Made by a program: the position numbers and the translations under genes | Notes under the pieces: model-generated | Seen by the model: the letters and a program-made list of their open reading frames with translations, nothing else | The model's database searches: none | Told to the model about the DNA's origin: nothing | Origin: Microtetraspora niveoalba | Lineage (GTDB): Bacteria; Actinomycetota; Actinomycetes; Streptosporangiales; Streptosporangiaceae | Length of the DNA stretch: 64,000 bases | Assembly: GCF_001570405.1 (NCBI RefSeq) | Contig: NZ_BBYM01000012.1 | Span: forward strand, 145,560-209,559 | Direction: 5' to 3' | In this document: piece after piece, positions 37,163 through 47,210 of the stretch | Position numbering within the stretch: the first letter of the stretch is position 1 | How the letters are laid out: each line of letters begins with the position of its first letter

Positions 37163-40100
37163 GTGCCTCGCGTGAGCGTCATCATCCCCGTCCACGACGT
37201 GAAGCGGTACCTGGCGGCCTGCCTGGAGTCGGTCGCCGCGCAGACGTGGCACGACCTGGAGGCGGTCGTGGTGGACGACGGCTCCTCCGACGGCGGCGCC
37301 GCCGTCGCCCGCGGCCACGCCGAGCGCGACCCCCGGTTCCGGCTCGTACGGCAGGCCGGCGCCGGGCTCGGCGCGGCGCGCAACACCGGCCTGCGCCACG
37401 CCGGCGGCGAGTTCGTCTGCTTCCTGGACGGCGACGACCTGCTGCCGCTCCACGCCGTGGAGTACCTGCTGGCCGAGCTGCGCCGCACCGGATCCGACCT
37501 GGCCACCGGCGACGTCCGGCGGTTCAACCCGCGCGGGGCGCGGCCGTCCGCGATGCACCGCGAGATCTTCACCGGCCCGGCGCCCGCAACCCATGTCAGC
37601 GCCCGGCCCGCGCTCCTGAAGGACCGCCTGGTCACCAACAAGATGTGGCGTCGTTCGTTCTGGGACGCCCGCGGCCTCCGCTTCCCCGAAGGCGTCCTGT
37701 ACGAGGACATCTCGGTCGCGCTGACCGGCCACTTCCTGGCGCGCTCGGTGGACGTGCTGCCCGCGCCCGTCCATCTGTGGCGCGAGCGCGACGGAGCGGG
37801 GCCGTCGATCACGCAGGACAAGAACCATGTCCGGGGGCTGGAGGACCGCTTCGCCGCGGTGACCTCGGTGCGGCGCTTCCTCGCCGCGCACGGCCTGGAG
37901 GAGCACATCCCCGCCTGGGACCAGGTCGTGCTCGACCACGACATGGTGAACTTCCTCGACGTCGTGGACACCGCCTCGGACGCCTTCCGGGCCAGGTTCC
38001 TCGACCTCGCCGGGGCGTACCTCGACCGCGTGGCGCCGTCCGTCACGGAGGCGCTGCCCGCCGCGCGCCGGCTCAGGTGGCACCTGGTCGGCGAGCGGCG
38101 GCTCGACGACCTGATCGCGCTCATGGAGTGGGAGAGGCGGGCGCGGCCCGGCCGGCAGGTCGTCCGGCGACTGGGCCGCCACTACCTCGACACGCCGCTC
38201 CTGGCCAGGCGCGACATCCCCGCCGAGGTCTCGCGGCTGCGCGGCGAGCTGTCCCCGGTGACCCGCGTCGACCGGGTCGCCTGGGAGGAGGACAGGCTGG
38301 CCGTCGAGGGACGGGTGACGCTCCGGCACCTGCGCCCGACCAGGCGCTTCCATCAGCAGGTCTTCGCGACCCTCGTCCAGGAGGGGACCGGCCGCCGGGT
38401 CCGCGTGCCCGCCGCCGTCACCCGGACGGCGATCTCCGCCAGGCGCGGCAGGCCGCGCGGACGCCGCGACTGGGGAGGGTTCCGGCTCGTCGTCGACCCC
38501 CGGCGTCTGGCCGACGCGAGCGAGGGCGGCGCGCTGTGGCGGTTCGAGCTGCACGTGGTCCACCGCGGGCTCATGCGGCGCGGGCCGCTGGCCGACCCGG
38601 GCGCCTCCTTCGCCGACCAGGCGGGGGCCCGGAGCCTGGAACCGGCGCTGCCCGGCCACTACGTCACGCCGACGCTGACCGACGCGGGCGCGCTCGCCCT
38701 GCGGGTCGAGTGCGAGGCCGTCCGCGTCACCGGCCACGCCGTACGGGACGGGCGGCTGCACCTGCGCGGCGAGGTGGTGGGCGAGCTGGGGCCGCAGCCG
38801 GTGCTGCGGTTCACCCGGGAGCCCGGCGGCGTGCCGCTGGCCGTCCCCGTCAGCACCGACGGCCGGACCTTCGAGGTCGAGGTGGACCCGGCCGCGCTCC
38901 TGCCCGCGCGCCGGTTCGGCCTCGGCGGTGTCGAGGCCGGGCTGCTCGACCTGCCCGTACGGTGGCGGGTCACCGTCGACCGGGCGGGCGGGGCGGTGAC
39001 GCCGGTGACCGTGGCCGAGGACCTGTCGCCGCGGCGGTTCGGCCGCGGCGACCGGGAGATCGTCGTGCTGCGCGACCCCTCGGGCGAGCTCGTGCTCAGG
39101 GACCAGGCCGCCGCCGCGTACGCCGAGTACGCCGAGTGGCTGGCCGGCGGGGAGCTGCTGGTCGAGGGCGGGTTCGCCGAGCCGCAGGAGGGGCCGCGCG
39201 CCCTCGTGGTCGCCTCGCCCGACCGCTCCGTCGAACGGCTCGTCCCCCTGGACGGCACGGGCGCCCGGTTCGGCGGGCTGCTCGCGCCCGAGGCCGTGGA
39301 CACCCCGGCCGGCCCGCTTCCGCTGCCCAAGGGCCGGTACGGCCTCGCCGTACGGGCCGGGGGGCGGGATCTGCCGCTGGAGTTCGAGCCGGACTTCCCG
39401 CCGGTGCTGGAGACCGCGCGGCGGAGGTTCGAGCTGGCCGCCGACGACGCGGGACACGCCGTGCTCACGGTCGGCGGCGACCTGGCCGCGAGCGAGCGCG
39501 GCAGGAAGGCGCAGCGCGTGCTGCGGCTGGAGGCGTACCCGGCGATGCGGGAGCGCCCACTGCGCGCCGAGGTGTTCTTCAGCAGCCACGCGGGCAGGCG
39601 GTTCTCCGGCAGCCCGCGCGCCGTCTACGAGGAGCTGCGCGACCGGGGCGCCGACCTCGCCTTCCTGTGGAACGTCAGGGACGGGCAGGTCGCGCTGCCG
39701 CCCGGAGTCGAGCCGGTCCGCACGGCGGGCCGGGAGTACTACGAGGCGCTGGCCCGCTGCCGGTACGTCGTCGTGGACGACCACCTGCCCCCGTGGTTCG
39801 AGCCGCGCGCCGGGCAGACGGTGCTGCAGACCCGGCACGGCTGCGTTCCCACTCGTGTGGAGCGCGAGGCGGGCCGGTGGACCCACCTGCTCTCGCCGGG
39901 GCCGCGCTGCACGCCGCTGCTGCGGGAGGCTTTCGGCTTCCAGGGGGAGATCGTGGAGACCGGGCTGCCGCGCAACGACTTCCTGAGCGCCCCCGGCCGG
40001 GACGCCGTCGCGGCCGAGACCGCCCGCGCGCTCGGCCTGCCCGAGGGCAGGAAGGTCGTCCTGTACGTCCCGGCCCGGCGCGCCGCCCGGGAGAAGACGC

Positions 40101-40573
40101 GGCTCGACCTGGAACGGATGCGGGCGGCCCTGGGCGACGACCACGTCGTCCTCGTGCGCAGGCACCCCTCGCTGGCCGCGCAGGCCCCCGTGACGGCCCC
40201 GGGGGACTTCGTCCGCGACGTGTCCGTCCATCCCGACGTGCGCGAGCTCTACCCGCTCGCGGACGTCCTGGTCACCGACTACTCGTCGGCGATGTTCGAC
40301 TTCGCGCCGACCGGCCGCCCCATGCTGTTCTTCGCGTACGACGTGGACGAGTGGGCGGGCCGGTTCCCGTTCGACTACGCGGCCGAGGTGCCGGGGCCGC
40401 TGCTGGCCACCGCCGACGAGGTCGCCGAGGCGGTGGCGAACGCCGGCGAGGTCGCCGCCAAGTACACGGACGCGCGCCGCGAGTTCGTGGCGAAGTTCTG
40501 CCCGCTCGACGACGGCCAGGCCGCCCGCCGGGTGGTCGACCGCATCTTCGGCGCGGCGGCCGACCGCACATAG
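37163..40573 (+). CDS. GT2 / CDP-glycerol glycerophosphotransferase fusion, degenerate motif
   Basis: A 1136-residue two-domain protein. The N-terminal GT2 domain (about residues 1-230) has VSVIIPVHDVKRYLAACLES, VVVDDGSSDGG and CFLDGDDLLPLHAV. A long middle region of unknown fold follows, then a TagB/TagF-like domain (about residues 780-1130): FSGSPRAVYEELRDRG, VVDDHLPPWFEPR and VLVTDYSSAMFDFA. These transfer polyol- or sugar-phosphate units. The usual QTWHGTPLK stretch here reads QTRHGCVPT: the histidine is kept but neighbours changed, so activity may differ from its paralogues. GTG start at 37163 with a GAAGGA site. Confidence 0.87.
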   Translation: MPRVSVIIPVHDVKRYLAACLESVAAQTWHDLEAVVVDDGSSDGGAAVARGHAERDPRFRLVRQAGAGLGAARNTGLRHAGGEFVCFLDGDDLLPLHAVEYLLAELRRTGSDLATGDVRRFNPRGARPSAMHREIFTGPAPATHVSARPALLKDRLVTNKMWRRSFWDARGLRFPEGVLYEDISVALTGHFLARSVDVLPAPVHLWRERDGAGPSITQDKNHVRGLEDRFAAVTSVRRFLAAHGLEEHIPAWDQVVLDHDMVNFLDVVDTASDAFRARFLDLAGAYLDRVAPSVTEALPAARRLRWHLVGERRLDDLIALMEWERRARPGRQVVRRLGRHYLDTPLLARRDIPAEVSRLRGELSPVTRVDRVAWEEDRLAVEGRVTLRHLRPTRRFHQQVFATLVQEGTGRRVRVPAAVTRTAISARRGRPRGRRDWGGFRLVVDPRRLADASEGGALWRFELHVVHRGLMRRGPLADPGASFADQAGARSLEPALPGHYVTPTLTDAGALALRVECEAVRVTGHAVRDGRLHLRGEVVGELGPQPVLRFTREPGGVPLAVPVSTDGRTFEVEVDPAALLPARRFGLGGVEAGLLDLPVRWRVTVDRAGGAVTPVTVAEDLSPRRFGRGDREIVVLRDPSGELVLRDQAAAAYAEYAEWLAGGELLVEGGFAEPQEGPRALVVASPDRSVERLVPLDGTGARFGGLLAPEAVDTPAGPLPLPKGRYGLAVRAGGRDLPLEFEPDFPPVLETARRRFELAADDAGHAVLTVGGDLAASERGRKAQRVLRLEAYPAMRERPLRAEVFFSSHAGRRFSGSPRAVYEELRDRGADLAFLWNVRDGQVALPPGVEPVRTAGREYYEALARCRYVVVDDHLPPWFEPRAGQTVLQTRHGCVPTRVEREAGRWTHLLSPGPRCTPLLREAFGFQGEIVETGLPRNDFLSAPGRDAVAAETARALGLPEGRKVVLYVPARRAAREKTRLDLERMRAALGDDHVVLVRRHPSLAAQAPVTAPGDFVRDVSVHPDVRELYPLADVLVTDYSSAMFDFAPTGRPMLFFAYDVDEWAGRFPFDYAAEVPGPLLATADEVAEAVANAGEVAAKYTDARREFVAKFCPLDDGQAARRVVDRIFGAAADRT

Positions 40574-40783
40574 CGAGGCGCGGCGCCGGGCGGACACGGC
40601 GTGGACATGGCGTGGACATGGCGAGGCGTGCGGCCGGGCGCTGGCGAGGATGGCGAGGCGCGGCGGCCGGGTGCAGCCGGGTGGTTTCCGGACGCGGGCC
40701 CCGGGTCAAGGATGGCCCAAGCCACGGTAAGGCGCACGACGTCCGAGCGGCCCGGGACCGCTGATCGCGGGCATCCTGGCCGC

Positions 40784-43700
40784 GTGCGTACGGTTCCCAG
40801 GCTCTCGGTGATCGTTCCGTTCCACGACGTGGAGGAGCACGTCGGGGAGTGCCTCGACTCGCTGCGCGCGCAGACTCTCACGGACGTCGAGTACATCCTC
40901 GTGGACGACGGCTCCACCGACGGCGGGCCGTCCGTCGCCGCCGCGTTCGCCGCCGCCGACCCCCGGTTCACGGTCATCCGCGGACCGGGCAGGGGGCCGG
41001 GCCCGGCCCGCGACGCCGGGATCGCCCGCGCCACCGGGGCCTATCTCGCGTTCGCGGACGGCGACGACATGGTCCCCCCGGACGCCTACCGGACCATGGT
41101 GGAGACGCTCGACGCGACCGGGTCCGACCTGGCCTGCGGCGCGGTGACCCGGGTGCGGCGCGACGGCACGGTCAAGTCGCGTTCCGTGACGCCCGGGTTC
41201 GGCCGGACCGTCCTGCGTACGCACGTCCGGGCCAACCGCGACCTGCTCCAGGACCGGCACGTCACCAACAAGGTGTTCCGCCGCTCCTTCTGGGACGCGC
41301 ACGGCCTCACGTTCCCCGAGGGGCCGTACGAGGACGCGCCGGTCGCGATCCCGGCCCATGTCCTGTCCACCGCGACCGACGTGCTCGGCGACGCCGTCTA
41401 CCTCTGGCGGGCCAGGCCCGGGTCCGCGCGCGACCGACGCGGCGATCCCGAACGCGTCGCCCGGTCGCTCGCGTCGGCCGCCGCGGTCTCCGCGTTCCTG
41501 GCCGCGCACGCACGCAAGCTGCGGCGGCGGCACGACCAGCACATCGCCGAGACCGAGTTCCCGCTCCTCCTCGACATGCTCGCCACGGCGCGGGCCGGGA
41601 TCGCGCGCCGGCTGTTCGACAGCGCCCGCGCGTCCCTCGACGCGCTCCACCCCGCCGCGGCCGTCGGGTTGCCCGCGCTCCAGCGGCTCCAGATCCATCT
41701 CGTCCGCGAGGGCATGCCCAAGGAGCTGGCCGCCGTCCAGCGGTTCGCCCGCACCGAGATCGACGACCACGGCCTGGTACGGCACGGCACACGCTGGTAC
41801 TTCGACTACCCCTTCCTCGGCGATCCCCGCGTCCCCGAGGAGGTCTACGAGGCCGGGCCCGAACTGCGGGCCCACGCCGTGGTCGACGACGTACGGCCGG
41901 GCGGAGGGGGGCTGCGCGTCACCGGACACGCCTACCTCTCCCGGGTGGACAGCAAGCTCTGCGACGTCGAGGTCTGGCTCGCGTCCGGCGACCGGCGGAT
42001 CCCGCTGAAGGCGCGCCGGGCGGAACGGCCCGACGTGACCGCGGACTCCCGCCAGTCCGCCGTGTCACACGACAGGTCGGGGTTCGTCGCCGACGTCGAT
42101 CCGGTCCGGCTGCCCGAGGGGACGTGGACGCTGCACGCCCGGGTCTCCGCCCGCGGCGTCGAGCGCGCCGAGCGGGCCAGCGGCCACCGGGACGCGGGAG
42201 AGCGTGCCTTCCGGCTGGGCGACCTCCACGTGTCCCTCACCGCGCACGACGGCCTCGTCCTCACCGCGGGCGCCGCGACCGCCGAGGCGCCCGGCGCCCC
42301 GGTTTCCGCGCCCGTGGTGACCGGTGTCCGCTGGACGGACGCGCACGAGCTGGTCCTCGGCGGCGAGGGCGGGAGCCGTACGGACCGGGTCGCCCTCCAG
42401 CTCGGGGACGCGGGGGAGCGGCACGAGTGGCCCGTCGAATGGTCGGGCTCGCAATTCACCGCGACCGTCGGCGTCACCCCGTGCGGCCTGCCGCCGCGCA
42501 GCGGGCGATGGCGCGTGCTCCTCGGTGACCGGCCGCTCACGCTCGCCCCCGAACTGCTCGCCGCCCCGCCGGAGCCGCACACGACCTCCGTGCACCGGAT
42601 CTCCTTCCTCCCCGGCCCGGGCGGGGAGCTGCGGCTGCTGGTCAGACCGGCGCTGCGCCCGGACGAGCGCGGCAGGTACGCCCTGCGCCGGCTGCGCGGC
42701 ACGGCGCGCCACCATCGCACCCGGATCAGGGACGCGGCGTTGTTCGACAGCTACGGCGGCGGCCAGTACTCCTGCAACCCCCGCGCGATCTGCGAGGAGT
42801 TGCGGCGGCGCGACCTCGGCCTGGACCTCGTCTGGGTCACCAGGGACGGCCAGTTCACCGTCCCCGCCGGGATCCGCACCGTGCTGTACGGCTCCCGCGA
42901 ACACGAGGAGGCACTCGGGACCAGCCGGTTCGTGGTCGCGAACCGGCGCACCCAGCCGTCCTGGTACGCCAAGCGGCCGGACCAGACGTTCGTGCAGACC
43001 TGGCACGGCACGCCGCTCAAGCGCCTGGGCCGCGACGTCAGGGGCAAGCCGCTGGCCAACCGCGACCTCTACGAGGGACTCGACCGCTACGCCCCGATGT
43101 GGGATGTGCTCGTGTCGCCGAACCCGTTCTCCACCCCCATCCTGTGCCGGGCGTTCGGCTACGAAGGGGAGGTGCTGGAGTCGGGCTACCCGCGCAACGA
43201 CGTGCTTCTGCGCCCGGGCCATGCCGAGCGGACGCGCCGGGCGCTCGGCATCCCCGACGGCCTGCGCGTCGTCCTCTACGCCCCCACCTGGCGCGACGAC
43301 GAACACGCCCGCCGGGGGCGCGCGGCACTGGAACTGGACGCGGCCCGGGTCGCCGGGGCGCTGGGCGACGACGTCGTCCTGCTGGTCCGGACCCACTACC
43401 TGATGACCGGGCGGGTGGCGACGCCGATCCCGTGGGCCGGGGGAGACGCGACTCCTGGGGTCCCCGGTCGCGCGCCGGAAGTGCTCGGCGGACGCGCCTT
43501 CGATGTCTCCAGCTTTCCCGACATGGCGGACCTGCTGGCCGTCACGGACGTGCTCGTCACCGACTACTCGTCGGCGATGTTCGACTTCGCCTGCACGGCG
43601 CGGCCGATGGTCTTCTTCACCTACGACCTGGAGCGGTACCGCGACCAGGTCCGGGGGTTCTACTTCGACTTCGAGAAGGAGGCCCCGGGACCGGTCGTCC

Positions 43701-43852
43701 GCACGTCCGACGAGGTGGCCGGCGCGGTCGGCGCGGCGCTGGCGAACCTCTCCCGGCCGTCTCCCGCGCGGTACCGGGACTTCGCGGTGCGGTTCTGCCC
43801 GTACGACGACGGCCACGCGTCCGAGCGCGTCGTCGACCGGATGCTGACCTGA
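40784..43852 (+). CDS. GT2 / CDP-glycerol glycerophosphotransferase fusion
   Basis: A 1022-residue protein with the same layout as the preceding gene: GT2 domain (about residues 1-220; LSVIVPFHDVEEHVGECLDS, ILVDDGSTDGG, AFADGDDMVPPDAY), a long middle region, and a TagB/TagF-like domain (about residues 640-1020). The catalytic motifs are intact: QTWHGTPLKRLGRD (about residue 738), PRNDVLLRPGHAERTR, VLYAPTWRDDEH and VTDYSSAMFDFACTARPMVF. It should therefore be an active phosphodiester polymerase or primase. The GTG at 40784 is best by similarity; an upstream in-frame ATG would add 23 residues. A 210-base GC-rich gap precedes it. Confidence 0.88.
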   Translation: MRTVPRLSVIVPFHDVEEHVGECLDSLRAQTLTDVEYILVDDGSTDGGPSVAAAFAAADPRFTVIRGPGRGPGPARDAGIARATGAYLAFADGDDMVPPDAYRTMVETLDATGSDLACGAVTRVRRDGTVKSRSVTPGFGRTVLRTHVRANRDLLQDRHVTNKVFRRSFWDAHGLTFPEGPYEDAPVAIPAHVLSTATDVLGDAVYLWRARPGSARDRRGDPERVARSLASAAAVSAFLAAHARKLRRRHDQHIAETEFPLLLDMLATARAGIARRLFDSARASLDALHPAAAVGLPALQRLQIHLVREGMPKELAAVQRFARTEIDDHGLVRHGTRWYFDYPFLGDPRVPEEVYEAGPELRAHAVVDDVRPGGGGLRVTGHAYLSRVDSKLCDVEVWLASGDRRIPLKARRAERPDVTADSRQSAVSHDRSGFVADVDPVRLPEGTWTLHARVSARGVERAERASGHRDAGERAFRLGDLHVSLTAHDGLVLTAGAATAEAPGAPVSAPVVTGVRWTDAHELVLGGEGGSRTDRVALQLGDAGERHEWPVEWSGSQFTATVGVTPCGLPPRSGRWRVLLGDRPLTLAPELLAAPPEPHTTSVHRISFLPGPGGELRLLVRPALRPDERGRYALRRLRGTARHHRTRIRDAALFDSYGGGQYSCNPRAICEELRRRDLGLDLVWVTRDGQFTVPAGIRTVLYGSREHEEALGTSRFVVANRRTQPSWYAKRPDQTFVQTWHGTPLKRLGRDVRGKPLANRDLYEGLDRYAPMWDVLVSPNPFSTPILCRAFGYEGEVLESGYPRNDVLLRPGHAERTRRALGIPDGLRVVLYAPTWRDDEHARRGRAALELDAARVAGALGDDVVLLVRTHYLMTGRVATPIPWAGGDATPGVPGRAPEVLGGRAFDVSSFPDMADLLAVTDVLVTDYSSAMFDFACTARPMVFFTYDLERYRDQVRGFYFDFEKEAPGPVVRTSDEVAGAVGAALANLSRPSPARYRDFAVRFCPYDDGHASERVVDRMLT

Positions 43853-44010
43853 ACCCCCGCCCCGTGCCCGGGGGCTCCGGGTCGGGTCCGCCCGCGGGTC
43901 TCGGACCCGGGCCCGCCCGCGGGCGCCGGCCCGCGTACCATCCCCGCCGACCGTGCCCTGCGGAGCCCGGGGCCCTCCCGATATGTGGCCCGCCCGTCCA
44001 AGGAACCGAG

Positions 44011-45501
44011 ATGAGCCTTTTCCCGACCGGCGCGCCCACGCGCCCCTTCGTGCTTCCCCGCCCGCGCCGTACCGGGCTCCTGCTTCCCGCGCTGCCCGCG
44101 GCGGTCGCGCTGGCCGCCGGGCTGTGGGGACTGGACGCCCCGCCGGTCTGGCGGGACGAGGCGGCCACGGTCAGCGCCGTCACCCGCACCCCCGCCGAGA
44201 TGCTCGACCTGCTGCGCCAGGTGGACGCCGTCCACGGCGTCTACTACGCGTTCATGCACGTCGTGACCGCCGTCTTCGGCACCGGAGACCTGGCGCTGCG
44301 GCTGCCCTCGGTGCTGGGCGGCGTGCTGGCCGCGAGCGGCCTCGCCGTCCTGGGCCGCGACCTGGGCAACCCCCGGGCGGGCCTGTACGGCGGGCTGCTC
44401 CTGGCGCTGATGCCGACCTTCTCCCGCTACGCCCAGGAAGGCCGGCCGTACGCCCTGACGATGGCCGCGGCCGTCGGGGCGACCCTGCTGCTGGTGCGTG
44501 CGGTCCGCGCGCCTTCCCGGCGGCGCTTCTGCCTGTACGGCGCGGCCCTGGCCGGGCTGGCCCACCTGAACCTGTTCGCCTTCCTGGTCGTCGGCGGCCA
44601 CGGCCTGTACGTCCTGGCGGAGGCGCGACGACTCCGCCGTCCGGCCGGGGGCGGGCCGCGGGCCCTCCTTATCCCCTGGTGCGCGGCGGCCGGGGCGGCG
44701 CTGGTGGCGGTGCTGCCGCTGGCGTGGTTCTCGTCGCGGCAGAGCGCCCAGGTCGGCTGGATCCACTCTCCCGGTCCCGAGGAGCTGCGCCTGCTCGCGG
44801 TCCGGATCTTCGGCGATCTGGGCGCGCCCGGATCGCTGTGGCCGGGCGTCGCGCCGCTGGTCCTCGCGCTCGCGCTGTACGGCATGGCCCGGTGCGGAGC
44901 GGTGGCCCGGTTGGCGCTGCCCTGGTTGCTGCTGTCCCCGCTCGTCCTGCTGGCGGCGTCCTGGGCGGTCCATCCGTACTACGTGTTCCGTTACGTGCTG
45001 TGCTGCGTGCCCGCCGCCGCGCTGCTGGCCGGAGCCGGGCTGGCCGCCCTGTCACGCGCCCTCGCGGTCCCGCTCCTCGTGGCGGGGGTCGGGCTGGCGG
45101 TCCCCGGCCACCTCGCGACCCGGGGACCCGACGGGCGGCAGGACAATCCGGAACCGCTCATCGCGGTGCTGCGGGAGGCGGCGCGGCCGGGCGACGCGGT
45201 GGCCTTCGCCCCCGGACTGACCCGGAAGTACCTGGCCGTCTATCCGGGCGTCTTCGCCCGCCTGGACGACGTGCTGCTGCGCAGGACGCCCGAGCGGGAC
45301 GGCAGCTTCTCCGGGCGGGACGTGCGCCCCCGGGTCGCGGCCACGCGGCTGGGCGGCGTGCGGACGCTGTGGGTGCTCGGCTACGCCAGGAAGATGCGCG
45401 GCGCCGGGTGGGGGGACGACCTGTACCCCGGCTCGTTCGAGTGCACCGGGCACTGGGTCTCCGGCGGGCTCGCGGTCGCCCGCCTGCGCGCCCTCGCCTG
45501 A
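44011..45501 (+). CDS. GT39-like integral membrane glycosyltransferase
   Basis: A 496-residue polytopic membrane protein resembling the GT39 (PMT/ArnT-like) GT-C fold, which uses lipid-linked sugars on the outer face of the membrane. The first membrane helix is followed by PPVWRDEAATVSAV (about residues 43-56), with the Asp-Glu pair of the first outer loop, then about ten hydrophobic segments and a soluble C-terminal domain. AAGGA precedes the ATG. It ends three bases from the convergent Stealth gene. It could add sugars to the polymer or to surface proteins. Confidence 0.87.
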   Translation: MSLFPTGAPTRPFVLPRPRRTGLLLPALPAAVALAAGLWGLDAPPVWRDEAATVSAVTRTPAEMLDLLRQVDAVHGVYYAFMHVVTAVFGTGDLALRLPSVLGGVLAASGLAVLGRDLGNPRAGLYGGLLLALMPTFSRYAQEGRPYALTMAAAVGATLLLVRAVRAPSRRRFCLYGAALAGLAHLNLFAFLVVGGHGLYVLAEARRLRRPAGGGPRALLIPWCAAAGAALVAVLPLAWFSSRQSAQVGWIHSPGPEELRLLAVRIFGDLGAPGSLWPGVAPLVLALALYGMARCGAVARLALPWLLLSPLVLLAASWAVHPYYVFRYVLCCVPAAALLAGAGLAALSRALAVPLLVAGVGLAVPGHLATRGPDGRQDNPEPLIAVLREAARPGDAVAFAPGLTRKYLAVYPGVFARLDDVLLRRTPERDGSFSGRDVRPRVAATRLGGVRTLWVLGYARKMRGAGWGDDLYPGSFECTGHWVSGGLAVARLRALA

Positions 45502-45504
45502 CGG

Positions 45505-47058
45505 TCAGGACAGCTCGAACGGGCTCGGCGTCGGATAGTACGCCTCAAGGAAGCGCATCAGCAGCGCGTCCTGCTCCTCGGTGGTCGGCGCGGTGTCGTT
45601 GAGGCAGAAGGCGTCGTGCTTGCGCTTGGCGAGCATGCGCCGCAGCTTGGCCGGGGTCTCCTCCAGCGCCAGGTCGACGTACGTGTACTCGAGCACGCCG
45701 GGCACCGCGCGGCCGGTCAGATAGCCGTAGTAGTGGGCGAGCGACGACACGACCGAGATGTCGCTGGACTTGCGGAAGGCGCCGCGCGCCGTCGCCGCCA
45801 CGTCCTCGGCGAACCGCTCCTCGATCTCGTACATCAGCGAGCGGCGCAGGGCGTAGGGGACGTGCTTCATCTTCTGGGTGAGCGTCCGGCCGGACAGCGT
45901 CTCCAGGATCCGCCGGTTGTTCATCCCGGCCGCGTGGACCGGCGACTCCTCGTCCGCGGGGGAGCCGAACGGCACGTGCACGATGCTCGGGAAGAAGTGC
46001 GGCATGCCGTTCCCCTCGAAGAACGTGTGCGCCGGCAGCGGCCGCCCGAGGAAGAAGTCGTCGTTCAGGTAGAGGAACTGCTCCGACAGCCCGTCGATGT
46101 GGTGGAGCTGCGTCTCGATCGCGTGCGAGTTGAACACCGGCAGCACGGACGGGTCGGTGAAGATCTCCTTGTGGTCCACGACCGTGACGAGCGGGTCGGA
46201 GGCGTCCAGCCAGGAGGGCCGCTGCCCGTCCGTCACCACCCACACCCGGTTCACCCACGGCGCGTACGTCAGGAGCGAGCGCAGCGAGTAGCGCAGCTCG
46301 TCCCTGCTGACGAAACGGGCGTCGGTCGTGGCCAGCTCGCTGAACCCGCCGGTCAGCGCGAGATCCCTGCGGGCCCGCCAGGCCGGGTCGGACCCGTCCA
46401 CCCAGGTGTAGACCGCGTCGATCGGGAAGTCGATGTCGTCGATCAGGCGGCGGGTGAACTCCGGCCGCGTCGGATAGGTTCCGATGCTCCGCGACGGCGA
46501 GACGAGGTTGTTGAACAGCTCCTCGCCGCCCTCGACGGTCTGCCCGCGCAGGGGCACGATGTCGCACGACCGGTTGGGGCGCGGAGCCACGAGCGTGTCT
46601 CCCTCGGGCGTCCAGAACTCCAGGTCGCAGCCGTAGTCCGCGCCGAGCGTGAGGGTGCGGGACGGGCTGGTGAAGTAGAGCGCGACCCGCAGGACGCGGG
46701 CGCCGTCCAGGCCTCCGGCGCGGCGGAGCGGGCGCATCTCGCCCACCTCCGTCGACCGCTCGCCCCGCCTGCCGTACGGCTGCCGCCCGGCGAGCAGCGG
46801 CCGGTCGCAGCGGGCGAGGGCCGACAGCGCCTCCGACCGGTGCGTCGTGGCGACGGCCACGGCCGGCGGTCTGCCTCGCGGCGGGCGGACGCAGAAGTAC
46901 GGCACTCCGGCCTCCGCGAGCACCGAGCACACCAGCCCGAAGGTCTCGCGCTGGGCCTGTAACGGGCTCGCGTCCTCCCTGATCAGTGCCGCGCCCGGTG
47001 TGGTCCCCCCGGCGGCCAGGCGCTTTCGCAGCCGTTGATACAACGTTCCGACCTGCAT
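45505..47058 (-). CDS. Stealth-family sugar phosphotransferase
   Basis: A 517-residue Stealth protein. Conserved regions in order are CR1 (IDAVYTWVDGSDPAW, about residue 222), CR2 (SRDELRYSLRSLL and NRVWVVTDGQRPSWLD, about 252-280), CR3 (NSHAIETQLHHIDGLSEQFL and YLNDDFFLGRPL, about 315-340) and CR4 (LEYTYVDLALEETPAKL, about 455). Stealth enzymes (like GlcNAc-1-phosphotransferase and capsule transferases) move hexose-1-phosphate units and build phosphodiester-linked glycans. The N-terminal 200 residues are variable. ATG 47058 has GGGGGAG upstream. It is the only gene on the minus strand in the middle of the locus and is divergent from a CDP-alcohol phosphotransferase. Confidence 0.93.
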   Translation of the reverse strand: MQVGTLYQRLRKRLAAGGTTPGAALIREDASPLQAQRETFGLVCSVLAEAGVPYFCVRPPRGRPPAVAVATTHRSEALSALARCDRPLLAGRQPYGRRGERSTEVGEMRPLRRAGGLDGARVLRVALYFTSPSRTLTLGADYGCDLEFWTPEGDTLVAPRPNRSCDIVPLRGQTVEGGEELFNNLVSPSRSIGTYPTRPEFTRRLIDDIDFPIDAVYTWVDGSDPAWRARRDLALTGGFSELATTDARFVSRDELRYSLRSLLTYAPWVNRVWVVTDGQRPSWLDASDPLVTVVDHKEIFTDPSVLPVFNSHAIETQLHHIDGLSEQFLYLNDDFFLGRPLPAHTFFEGNGMPHFFPSIVHVPFGSPADEESPVHAAGMNNRRILETLSGRTLTQKMKHVPYALRRSLMYEIEERFAEDVAATARGAFRKSSDISVVSSLAHYYGYLTGRAVPGVLEYTYVDLALEETPAKLRRMLAKRKHDAFCLNDTAPTTEEQDALLMRFLEAYYPTPSPFELS

Positions 47059-47210
47059 GATCTCCCCCCGGCACAGGACTGTAACGGACTGTAACGGATG
47101 ACAGTGATGCCTGCGGGACCCTTTGACGAGGTCGGGGGGAGAGTCAAGAAGTGGCAACGAGTTGACCTCCCTAGCACCGATTCGCATGTGACCGGCTACT
47201 GACCGTAGTC

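Noticed and set aside
37109..40597. Minus-strand 1162-codon frame opposite the first GT2-TagF fusion
   Set aside because: The opposite frame has two clear enzyme domains; the antisense product is low-complexity Arg/Gly/Pro-rich.
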